Assembly (NCBI GenBank): GCA_037954235.1
Contig: JBBMOA010000009.1
Location: 25,074,126 to 25,138,125 of the forward strand
Direction: 5' to 3'
Origin: Aulostomus chinensis
Lineage: Eukaryota; Chordata; Actinopteri; Syngnathiformes; Aulostomidae
DNA length: 64,000 nt
The position numbers and the translations under genes are program-made. Under the pieces are notes generated by a model, which was not told the origin of the DNA, searched no databases, and saw only the letters and a program-made list of their open reading frames with translations. Positions 45,818 through 57,700 of the stretch are shown piece by piece. Numbering within the stretch: position 1 is the first letter of the stretch; each line of letters opens with the position of its first letter.

Positions 45818-48800
45818 CTCTTAGGTTTACGTACCTGGGAGCTTCCAAGTTTGAAGCAGGAGCGTTGTATTACTCTGCGAGGTTACAGGACGGTGTAGCG
45901 TTCAGAGAGTAATGTCTTACCCAGTCTAAAGACCTGTTGTTAACTCAGACATCATCACTCTCTCTCCGGGTCGCTACACAGCAGTTAACCCATGGGTGTT
46001 GTTTGTGGTCGTACTTCAAGGCCCGGATCACAATCCTGCGTTTCCTGAGTTTGGTTAAAGCTGCTCTTCTAATCTTCTTGATCTCAGTGTGTCTTGCAGG
46101 AAATGCGACAGACACAACACTGAACACACACGCAGTGCGGATGTTCAGATCGTGGAGTGATGTGAATACCAAATACTTTGATTGTTCACTTTGTTTGGTG
46201 TAGTCGTAATACAGTCTTTCGCCATCCAGGTCAACTGAGAATCTCTCCTCCCTTTAGTCCTCGGGTAACATTTGTTCTCCTTTTATTGAAAGTCCTCTAA
46301 CCTCTTCTTTTTACCTTTCGGTTCAGTGCTTTAACTTATTGTTAAGCTTTGCTCCAAGATTAGCAGAATCAAACAAAGCGACTCGTGTTCCCTCTGAGCC
46401 AATCAGGTGCTAAAGAAGGCAAAGACTCTTATCAGCTAAACTCTCCATGTTCTGGCTGATGAATTCTCACTGATGTGTTCAGGGCGCCGTTATCATTCGC
46501 CTCTGAGGAGAACTCGGAAGTCTTTACAAATGAGTTGGTTTTTTTTTCAACGTCAGTTTCTTTGAATTGTGTAACAACTGTAATTAATTTGTTTCCATCC
46601 ATTTTATCTTATTTATTGCTTTATTACCTTATCTAACGTTACTGCTGTTCTTCACCGACCCTGTCTGGGTTGTTGTTTTTTTTTGTTTGTTTTTTTTTAC
46701 TGACTGGGTTAAGCTGCGTATAAATTACCCATTATGAGATTAATAAGGTTGTCTTAATATGAAAATCTCCAATTCATCTCTGGTTAACAGTTAATATGTT
46801 TATAAAGTGTCTCTTAAGCAGCTCTTCTCAACCAGTGGTTAACCATAAACAGTCTGGCTGGCAGAGAGACAATCGTAGTGAGTTGCAGTTGCAGTATTCA
46901 GGCACAAGATGGCATCCTCTCATCTTTTATGTGTAAGTCAGCTTCACATATCTTAGGGCTGTACAGTATTTCACGCCTGAAGCACCCTCTGGTAATATAG
47001 CTTGCATTTCTGGGACTGATAAACTGCTCAGCCTCACAGTGACATCAGCGCTAGCTCTTGTTGTGCAAGACCTCCGTCCTCATCAGTTGTCTATCAAAGT
47101 CTGACCAAGCTGCAAGAATGTCATGACATTACTGTCATACTACTTATAACACATCGGCTGTACTGCTTACTGTATAACAAGTTTACCTGTGTAATGTGTG
47201 TCAACATGCTTTAATGGAAGAAAGTATACTATAATATAGGAGATGTAACCTGCTCTTTTTTCACATTCTTATATCCACTCTTATATTCAGTATTATAAAA
47301 CAAAAACACCTCTAGTAAGATTACAGGAAATGTACCCAGGCTGTAGCTCTGTTGTATGAATCCATAGGTAGGAAATACTTATCATCTCCTACTTTAATTT
47401 CTTACTTGATATGAGAGAGAAACATAAGAGGCTCATTCTCAATATTTTGCCGACACCAAGAAAGTATTTTAAGGGGAATTACAAACTAATTACTCTTTAA
47501 ACATATGTGCTTTTTTTTAATTTCGAGGAAACAATCAATAATTAACAGTAGAAAAGCTGATATCAGTGGAAAAACTGCAGCTCCTTTTCAAGTAATTAAG
47601 TAAATATAAGCAGTTATGGAAAAGACAAAGTACAGGAAAGAAAGCATTCACTTTGAGAGGTTTTTCAGGATATCATGGTTTCCAAAATATTTGTATATTT
47701 GTTATTACTACATCCTGTAGTTACGATATAATTCACTCATTGTTTCTCTCTTGTTCTCCTATACCTACATTTCAGTCTGTGAGTACTTTGTATGTACTGA
47801 GTCATACAGGAAACAGTTTCAACTCCATAATAATATTGGAGAATTACTCTCTGAATATCAGAGAGCTTCCGGTGGGTCCATGTAGCTCAAAATTTCCCAC
47901 CCATAAACTCTAATACACTCTTATAACATATAAATTGTGTAATCGGCACGAATTTAGCGACAATCGTGGCGTTACTTTTACATTTATTCTGTTTTGGGGT
48001 TTTTTTCTCCAACCAAATAAGTCTCATTTTCCTTAAGAATCTCTTGGCTGCAGCATTCTACAGATACCCCAACATAACCGCTGGACGGATGCGTAGTAAC
48101 ATCAGCAAAACACATCAAACGTCAGGAGTTCAGTGCTTTGTGTACAACGATTCAATGACCTGACCGGTTCAAATTGAACTAAATCTATGATTTTGGGTGC
48201 ACTAATTGTGTATTAACGCCGTATTTGCAAACAAAATAAGGCGTCAAGCTAACGATGATGTTAACATACAACACAAGTCACTGTTGGATCAGGGTTTCTT
48301 TGTGGTCGCCGCGAGGTGGATATACGTACGGGTTAATCAGCTCCGGGGTCGCCCGGCGTCAGTCGTCATGCTGACGTTGTTCGCCGTTTGAAGTCTCTCG
48401 CAGGGTGGACTGCAGACACTTTTTAGGAGACTGGTTGTAGATTCTTCAAAGACCAGTATAGGCGTTTCAACAGTCAGCTAATCTTTGGATTGGCTCCGGC
48501 GGGCCTTCAGAAGATCAGCAGTGTATGAAGAAAACACCTCAAAAACTGTTGTGGAAGCACAACAAATCCATTTGAACTTAATGACCAAGGGGCACGGAAA
48601 TGGTACTGTATGTTCCAGCCGGAGTTAACCATCCATGGACATCCCAACTGTTCTTAAGGCTTCTATTTTAGTAGTTTACCCTGGACTTCCAAACTAGGCG
48701 GAAGACTTCTTTATTATAGGTGCACCTGTACAATGTGATTCAAAGCAACAGCTCTGCTGTGGGTTCTGCTTGTTCAAAGTTTTTTTTTTTTCGAGCTTGC

Positions 48801-50574
48801 AATTCTAGAGAGGTAATAATTCTACTTTATGTGTATTACTGAGGTGGTGCAGCGGCCGGGTTTGATGTTTCTAATACTCTTCCTCTCCTCTGCGTGTGTA
48901 AATGGGCTGGAAGTGATCGGTGAGTGTTTGTTTTGTGCTCAAATCAGCTTTCGGTAATCAGTTTTGGTGATGGGTTTGCCTGTGTGAGGTAAACCCATCA
49001 CCATCATCATTGGGTTTTGCAGTTTGGAAATAGCTCACACAAATTATTTGAAGATTTAGATGGAATATTTTATGAGTGCACTCAAAGGCTGAAATAATTA
49101 GAAATCCAAGATGGAAATGAGTTTGACCAGCCGTTACACTTTAATGAACAATATCATACGTAAAACATGCAGCTTCGTTAATATTCCATTTACTTTTCTG
49201 GACAGAGGAGTAGGTATGCATAGCCAATATTGAGTAAAAGAAAAAAAAAAACTACACCAAAAAAATGATGATCTATTCATTTAGCTCTGCTAGCCTGCAG
49301 CAGTTTCTCACAATCTAAACAGTCAAGCTAGTAATTAAGTGAAAAGTCTTGTGAAATATCCAGCAAGAGAGCTTTCATCTTTCCTTCATGCGCAGGTGTA
49401 ACTGAATGAACATTGAAAGGCTTCTTTGTTTTGCAGAAACGTGGCTACGTATGATTTCATATGTGTCCTTGAGCCATCAGCGTTCTCCTGGGATGATGCA
49501 AGACTGTCTGGCATTAGACAGGGGTGATCGCTCACATCCAGGGGAAGCGTCTCTGGATGATTAACATGTTCAGATGGAGCAGCAGATGAACAGAGTTCCC
49601 ACCGTATTAGCAGTTTCCCAATCCTTCTAATCAGTTCAAATCAAGCTTGAAGTCAATCTTGACTCTGGATTTCTTCTTCAGCGTGGAGACCAGAGATGCA
49701 TATTTTGTCCTCGTGGTTCGTAGCTACGACCAAATGAATCCTCTGCGTTTATTAACACATGCTGCATGATGCAGCCAGGCACCTGACAAATACACCAATC
49801 ACTAGATGCAGTTACAGAGTACAGCATCTGGGACAGTGTGTACTATTAGTATATTACTAGGACTGTATAAAGAGAGCGAGAGAGAGAGAGTTTTATTGAC
49901 TATTTTTCCCGTTTTCATTTCAGAAAAGAAACACTCCATCTGCAAGATTGCTCGTTTTGATGGCTACCAAAGTAAAGCATCAGCTCCGTCACACATCTGG
50001 CGCTGAATAGCTGAAGAGGGTTGCTTTCTTTTCTAACAGCTCTGTTTACTCCAGCAGCAGCTCCGGCGGAGATTTCCTGAGGGCACTTCCTCAAGTCGAG
50101 TCAGGAGTGTCAGACCATTCGATTGTAATTTTCAGGTGCCACAGAGCCACATAGAGGCTCTGTGACAGGAAGCAGATGTTAAGAGAGGTGGCAGCAGCGC
50201 GTGCATGTGCGTGTGTGCGTGTGTGTTGTCTCTTATACGTTATGATTGCATGTAGAGTGAGACATGACCATTTTATGGTAAGTGTCAGGAGGGATTTCAC
50301 ACAACTGATGAGTTGTAAAATTGCCTGTCGGCCTTCTTGTTAGTCATCTGACTGCCAATCCATTAGTTTCATTGTGTTACAACTTGTCTGGAGAAAAAGT
50401 TTTTGGCTGCAGATGTGATGAATCACATGAATACGAGAACCCTCTAAACCGGTTCAGTCCTTCCATTTGTTCTGTCCTGACCCCTTTCATGTGTCTCCCG
50501 CTCATCCACACTCACGCACACATCCACCCCCAAACACGTTCACATACACCCTCCGTCATACTCCCACCACCCCT
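45818..50574 (+). other. intergenic region between srm and the cortistatin-like gene
   Basis: 4.7 kb, AT-rich, no supported exon on either strand. Short open frames lack splice context or motifs. Nothing resembling DFFA, PEX14, CASZ1, TARDBP or MASP2, which lie between SRM and CORT in human, was recognised. Confidence 0.6.
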
Positions 50575-50625
50575 TTACGTCAGTGGCAGACAGGTGGGTG
50601 GGGTTGGGGGGGTGAGCCATATAAG
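50575..50625 (+). promoter_or_regulatory. cortistatin-like gene promoter: CRE-like site and TATA box
   Basis: TTACGTCA at 50575-50582 matches the cAMP response element TGACGTCA at 7 of 8 bases. TATAAG follows at 50620-50625, 37 bp further on. Somatostatin genes are classic CREB targets with a CRE just upstream of TATA, so spacing and identity fit. Transcription would start near 50650. Confidence 0.6.
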
Positions 50626-50741
50626 AGTCAGGGACTTTGGGAGGTAGAGCAGAAGCAACACCACTGGTTCCATCATCTTGTAACCAGCTGCAACCAGCTG
50701 CACTGCACTTTCTCTGGATTTGTGGCCGGTCCGAGGCGTGT

Positions 50742-50742
<1 letters not shown>

Positions 50743-50793
<51 letters not shown>
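50743..50793. repeat. (CT)n microsatellite in the predicted 5'UTR
   Basis: CT dinucleotide run of about 50 bp between the predicted transcription start and the ATG at 50900. Confidence 0.9.
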
Positions 50794-50899
50794 ACTCACT
50801 CCCACACACTCAACTCCCAAACACACATTCACACATCCCTGTGTCTGTGGGTCTTCCGTGAGTGTAGCTCTGGTCCTCCTCTTGCACTCCTGTCACAGC

Positions 50900-51523
50900 A
50901 TGCAGCTCCTGGTGGTGTTAGCAGCTCTCATGGGGGTTCTGCTCAGTGTCAGAGCAGCCGCCGTGCTTCCTGTGGACGAGAGGAGCCCCGTCCACATCAG
51001 CAGGGTGAGGAGAATATTCTTGCTCATTAAGGGTTCAAGGGAACATGTTTTGCTTTATTTTTCCACTGCTCATTCATTTCAGGTAACTTTTTGTTTGAAA
51101 TTATTTTGAAGACTATTTTACCAGTAAATGGGAAATTAACAAAATGGATATTTCTACTTTGCATTTGGAAAAAAATAGGGTATTAAATAAGCTGTTTCAA
51201 TCACAGCTACCTCATATTGTCTGAAATGGAAAAGAAGATTTGTGTGATGAATTTTCACGTATTTCACATTTTTCATTTGCTGTTTTTGTGGATAGGACTT
51301 GAGCAAAGAGCGCAAAGAGCTGATCCTGAAGCTGGTGTTGGGCTTGTTGGACGGAGCTTTGGATACCAACGTGCTGCCGGGGGAGACGGCGCCCGTGGAC
51401 CTGGAGGAACCACTGGAGTCTCGTCTGGAGGAGAGGGCCGTCTACAACAGGCTATCGCTGCCTCAGCGCGACCGCAAAGCCCCCTGTAAAAACTTCTTCT
51501 GGAAAACTTTCACCTCCTGCTAA
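50900..51523 (+). CDS. cort: preprosomatostatin-2 / cortistatin-like precursor, 2 exons, 110 aa
   Basis: Secreted neuropeptide precursor. Exons 50900-51004 and 51296-51523, phase-0 intron, stop TAA at 51521. Residues 1-20 form a signal peptide (MQLLVVLAALMGVLLSVRA). The pro-region ELILKLVLGLLDGAL is the conserved sorting helix of somatostatin precursors. The dibasic RK at 95-96 precedes APCKNFFWKTFTSC (97-110), a cyclic 14-mer with Cys3-Cys14 and the FWKT receptor-binding core. Pro at position 2 marks the fish PSS-II branch regarded as orthologous to mammalian cortistatin (PCKNFFWKTFSSCK). Cleavage after LEER would release exactly 28 residues, an SS-28-like form. The single intron sits in the pro-region as in other family members. 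Linkage to srm and exosc10 supports orthology with CORT on human 1p36. Confidence 0.95.
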
Positions 51524-51721
51524 CATTGCTCTGCCTCCCCACCGCACCTCCTCCCTCCCGGCTCCTCATGAACTGTAGTAGACCTCAACTGTACATACAT
51601 CATCTACACCCGTCAGTCATGCAGCATCGATGGACTTCACCGAGACAGTGTGACTGTTTGAATATTAATTATATATGTATTTATTTCTGTATACAATGTA
51701 TGTATTTTATTCAGGCTAAAT

Positions 51722-51727
51722 AATAAA
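51722..51727 (+). terminator. AATAAA polyadenylation signal of the cortistatin-like gene
   Basis: AATAAA about 200 bp after the stop codon, the first canonical signal downstream, giving a short 3'UTR typical of neuropeptide genes. Confidence 0.7.
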
Positions 51728-54700
51728 TCATGGATAAAATACCTGAGATGGTAAAAGTTAATTGTAAATTGTTCAAAAAGACATATTTCCACCTGCTTCT
51801 AAAATATAAATGCAAACTCAGACTTCACGCAGAATGTATGGCTGTATTATTCTTTTTATTATCCACACTTAGAATAATTCTTTAACAAAAAAAAATTGTG
51901 AAATATTTTGCAGTTTAGTGTTATCGCGCAAATACAATTTCAAACTGAGGAAGTTGCAGTCGTAAATTAGAGACTGAACATGTTTTATTGCTTTGAACTT
52001 GTTGCTAATTAACTGTTTCTTACCAGGCAAGAAACGGTTATAAAATTAATATGCAGAAGAAATAACAAAACTTAAAAAAAGGTACCATAATTAGATTACT
52101 AAATCAAATGTATAGCATTGATTTCTACAAATGTGTTTAAATTAAATCAATTACAGTTTATGCTTAGCGCACGCATAGATATAGATTAAATCTGTATTAC
52201 TCTCTCTGAGTCTATAATTTGTGAGTTTAAATCTGCCCCCTCGGTCCTTATTAATTCCTAGTCACAGGTTGTGGGCGATGCTTCAGTGGCTCACCGCAGG
52301 TCGTTATTCATAGACGGAGGGCTAAAAACTACACGTTTCCCCAGAACCCATCAAATCTGTCGTTTATTAGCTGCTGCAGACTTGAAATCCAGTGAAAACG
52401 TTATCACATCAACAGTCCAGGCGGCGCAGGTCAGAATCAGCGCGTGTTGTGTTTGTGTGACCTGATTGTTCCTCCGTAAACCTGCTTTTCAGTTCTAACC
52501 GCAAACTGTGTTGGATGCCGGTTCTCAATCAGTCACACTACAATTACCTCACCCCCCCCCCACCCCCACCCCCCCCCCACCCCCCATCTTTCTCAGCCCT
52601 CCTGGCTTTGTGATGCATGTGTGCTCCTCACCACTCAGCGAGGCAGACCACGGGGCTGCCCACGGTCACGTATCGACTTCCACGGTCTCTGAGGATTTTA
52701 TTCGAATATAAATGATATGCGGGTGAAACGTCCTGCTGTTTGAGCCAAATGGACGGACAGATGTGCAGCTGAGCGAACAAAAACAACCGACTTGATTTGC
52801 CGTTGAAAATAGCATTTCTAAAAAACAAATTTTAAAAATGGAGGCTTGATAACCGAGAAAAGGTACTTTCAGGAGATCTTTCAAAATGGTCAAACTTTCT
52901 GGCATTTCTTTCTCATAACGTTAGTTTTGCTTAAAACTCAGTTTCTGTGTTACATTTTGACTCCTTGCTGAATGCTTCACTAATTACCACGTAATCATGA
53001 CAAATAAGCTATTATGATACTACTGAGCTATCATTTGTGGGCAAGAATCACAATTTACTGTATTTTCTTTCAGATTTTACACAAGCACACAGCAGCACAA
53101 ACCCACGTTGGCTTCTGGCTCATGAAATGTTGTTAAAAATGATCAAATAAAGGGGCAAGACTAAAACAACAACAACAACAGATAATTTACATGCTCTAAA
53201 TCTTGACAGCTTACAGTAAAATCAAGCGAACTGGTGAGACAAAACTGAATCCGATGCATCTGCGTTCTCCCCCTCAGCTGCCTTCACCGTCGTCCCCCCT
53301 CAGCTGCCTTCACCGTCCCCCCGTGACGGTCAGGAGTCGTGGGTACTGGGGCAAAGATCTTTCGATACAAATTTCACAAAAGTTGAGACTTAGCTGCCTT
53401 TTTGTTGTTGTTGTTGTTGAGGTCAGAGAGCAGAAAATGGCTGTAGTTGGAACAAATTTACAGTGATAGCTTCTGGCAGAGGAGCTGCTACTGCCTGCAG
53501 TGATTAATGCTTGATTCTTAGCAGTGGGTTGCCAGTAGGGAATATTCAGATGAACAAATTACAGTTAAATAAGTAAATTATTTCGATAGATAGAAACACT
53601 GAAGTTGCAAGCAAGAATTCACAGAAGGCACAGAACAGCCAGAGGAAAGGCAAAGCTTTGATGCACTTTCTCGTCATGTTCCTGAACGGGATGAATAGAA
53701 GATAATGACTCATAAATGTACTTTTTCCACAGGTGCAAAGACCCGAGTTAACATACGCTGATTCAATTACAGGTGGAACATTAAAGCCCGCGGTGATGAC
53801 ATTCTATCCTTTTATTGCTGTTGTGTACCAGACATTTGCAGAGAAAAGCTCTTCAAGCGATCCCGTCCTCCTCTTCTTTGTAAAAGACAATGCAAAATCT
53901 GAAAACACCACTTGATGGTGAGTTACAGTTCCGTGAATTTCAAAGCAACGTAATTACATGGTGCTCGCAACCGCTGGGAACACTGCTCGGCTGCTCCCTT
54001 TAACGATGCTGAATAGACAAAGGCTCCTGTGGGCTCACTTGATTACGATTCATCACTTTCTTTCACTCTGACATGCAGCAAATGAATCATATCAAAAAGA
54101 CACATTTCAAGGTTTGCAACTTGTGGGAGAATAACAACGCTGTGTGCCGCGTGAGTAAAAAGAAACGCTGGTTGAACGAAAATGCAGAAAACCACCAAAA
54201 AAAACAACGACACAATTTCGATGCCAATGAGCATCTCTGGGTTTGAGATTATAAACCCAAAACAATTTGATGTCAGAAGGTGCTGTCCACTCCTGACTTG
54301 ATGCCCCGGGCCTCAAATGAGCATACAGAGGACCAACATCAAAGCTGACGCCCACTGGCGAGGCATTTTATTTGCTTTCCTTTTGATCTGAAGGAGGGGA
54401 AAGGAGTGCTCGGGCTTAACTGTGTAATTCAAATTTAAATGTGACTTCATGTGTGCTGGTGTTTAAAAATAACAAAGGTTTGGTTTTAACAACGGACACA
54501 GGAGGGGGGAATAAAAAAACTACTTCAAAGCGAAACTACCGCGACCACACAGACGCTGTAAACTTAAACCGTATATAAATGTGGCAACATGTGATGGAAC
54601 GGCGTATGTAGGTTAGGGTGTGTGACTGTTTTACGTTGGATTATTTTTCTGTGCATAAAAGAGGGACCAGTTGGAAATCATTTTTTTGATGAATCCAAAT

Positions 54701-57700
54701 AAGCAGCAAAGAAGTATAAAAGGAGCGCAGGACATTTGTGGTAATATTCTCCTGGTATTATTCGTTCTTCTGGAAGGGTCCGCCTAAAAATGACCTTTTG
54801 GGCATTTCCAGTTCTTTCATATCGCTCCCCTATTCATTGATTAATGCCAAAATAAATTTTACAAATGTTTTTTTTTTTAATTAAATAGAAATTTGTGGAT
54901 CTGGTTGTGTTGAAGTGTCCCTGAGCAAGACGCTGAACCCAACCATGGCCTGCAGTGATATCGCCTGATGGGTAATGCAGCACCTTGCTTGGCAGCATCC
55001 ACCAAAACCAGCACACCTACCAGTTTAATCTAATAATATCATGAAAACCTCCTGCCAATCAATCTTTTATTAGTTTGTACATACGCCTACAAGCTAGATA
55101 CATAAATGAACTGGCTAGCAAAAATGGTACATGCATGCGCCTTTGGTTGTTCTCCAACTCAAACCTTGTTTTCTTTCCCCAAAAATATCTTAATCACAGG
55201 CCTGCCGGCATGAATTCATTTATTTTGAGGAAAGTGGGACCTGTGACATCTCGCTATTATACGCAGGGCAAAACATAGGACGTTTCAGCAGCTACATGAT
55301 GGATGGAAATGAAAGGGAAAGGCTGTTCAGCATCCCATCATTATTTCTTGGCTTTCTATCCCTTTTCTAAATAGTAGCAAGTAAATAAGTTGGGTGTCAA
55401 TTGCCCTTCATAAACAGAGACTGTTTACTACTTGGTCAATGTGTTTATTTTAAGAATTTCAAGGGCGCGTCAGGACTCATTTCCATCCCGCACTGGTGAA
55501 AACGGTTCGCATCAAACGGTTCCTAACCTGACCTCGATTGGTAGAGACAGGGCAAATTAACACCCAGCGCTGGGCTGATGCCTCTGAGGAAAGGTGTGAA
55601 CAGGCCGCATGCGTGGCAATGCCCTGCTGAGAGACAGGATACGTAAACCAGGCACTTGGACATAACAACGCTGCTGGAGTGGTCCGTTGATAGGAAATGC
55701 TTTAAACAAATCAGTTCAGAATCATTTGTGATGTTCTAATTAACATAAAATTGAAAGAATGACATATGTTCACACATCGCACACCGGGCTTCGATGCTTT
55801 ATTTGAAAAATGGAGATGGAGGAGGAGGATGAGTTCATTCAGGTTGCGTGCACTTTATTAACCTGGCGACTCCATGATGGCCTTGTTCATCTCTGTCAGC
55901 CAGGCTCAATTTGTTCAGCTGTTACAATTTCTATGTGTTGTATCCAGAGCACAGGTGGACTAGCTGAGGTATTTCGGAGTGAAAATAAACAGCTGGGTTT
56001 TTTTATGCTGCTCTAGAGAAAAGTCATACCCAGTAATAGACCTCAGAGATCATTGGTGCCTTTAGAGAGGACTCTCCTGGATGCAGCTGAGATGTTGTGT
56101 CCACTGGCTACTGACTGACTGCCACCTATTTTATTTCTAAATCAAGACTGAAGTATAGATAAAGACTTGTTGGTGTTAATGCATTAGCCCTCAACCAGAT
56201 ATTGTTTCAAAGGGGGTGTGAAGAGCTGCACCATCAGGGACATGGACCCTCTGAGGGCTGGAAGCAGATAACATTCTGGCACACAACCTGCTGAAGTATC
56301 TCTGATGTATTTCTCCTTGTTTAGGAGCACCAATGGGAATGGAGAGGTTGTTTTCCCTCAGCGAGGCTTAATGACACCTGATGGCTTATTCAGCTACCCA
56401 ATGCCTGCACTAAAAGCTGATCATTACAGGGCCCTCTGCTCTTTCAGTTCTAAAGCTGCGGCTCAGAAAATGAGCTGTCACCAACAAGAGGGAAGGATGC
56501 AGTGCACCGCTCGCTACAGTCACCCTGTTCAGTTCTGGATGCCACTTCTTTGGGCAACGAGGCAGGTCTGCGGTGTTGAAACACAACACGGGGTTTCAGT
56601 GGTGACATTTGGGAACTTAAGGATACAAACCGCAGGATACACTTTTCAGAAAAAGGTTGCATCGCCCCCCCCCCCCCCCCGTTTAATATGAAATGCCTTA
56701 AATTAAGGCTCATTACTGCCCTCTGATGAAAGTAGCCTATCCCTTAGGATTTGGCATGCAGTAAAAACAGTAAAAAATGTTTTGACTTGATTATCCCCAA
56801 AGACCCCGCTGGAACAGGCCAACTCTGTGAGATGGGTTTTTAGGCTCATTTCTGAAAAACAAACACGAGGACTCTCTTCGTGTTTCGCTGGCAGTGGCAA
56901 TGCTAACGTGCTAATGTTTAGCAGGTGTCGTGCAATACCATGATCAACGTCTAAAATGATCGTAAGCCTTTTACTAATTAACCCAGCCTGACGTCATTTG
57001 AAATTACATGAGATAACCACAAAGGCAGCACATGGACAGCAGTGTAGCGCTCTGAGCAGCAGGTCTTTTTTATAATGTACAATTTTATATGTATACATGT
57101 ACTGGCCACAGCTTCTTGAAATTGTGTTTGTAATAGGAAATAGTGTGGTCTGTTTTTGTACACCACAACCTGCCTCCTGATGCCGACTCGTTTTATACCA
57201 ACAGTTCTGTCCACCTGGCTTTGCTCGAAAAGACCAGGGGATTCTGGTGCCCTCCATGTTGGATTATAACTGGTTGCCGCTGGCATTACTGGTATTGTGG
57301 TGGCATGTTATTTGATAAATTCATGTTTCAGAAATGCTAAAGTAAGAGTAATAAGAGGCCAGTCACTTATTTCCTGTGAGAGCAAACGTGCTAATCGTTA
57401 GCAGGTGTAATAATTGTGATTACTGCGTTAGCGTGCCACCACTTTACTTGTAACATTACACGATGCTTATGAACAGCACAATGTACAGCAAAGGTGATTG
57501 GGATCGTTGACTGTTTGATTAACTGATTTTGTTTCTTAATTTATTAGATGGATCGTGAGCATCAACCTCCGCGGTCACTGCGACTTTAAATAGGTTAAAA
57601 ACAGTAAAAAAACAAAACAAAACAAACAAAAAAAACCCCCAAAAACCTTCACCTGTAAAGATTTTGCCCACAAGCCACTGAATTCTGTTAAAATTATGGC

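Noticed and set aside
45945..46203. Overlapping open frames on both strands near 46 kb with protein-like composition
   Set aside because: I could not match them to any transposase, reverse transcriptase or gene, and they lack splice borders.
56305..56691. 128-codon open frame in the gene-poor tail
   Set aside because: No splice signals or family resemblance; ends in a poly-C run. It could be conserved non-coding DNA but that cannot be judged here.
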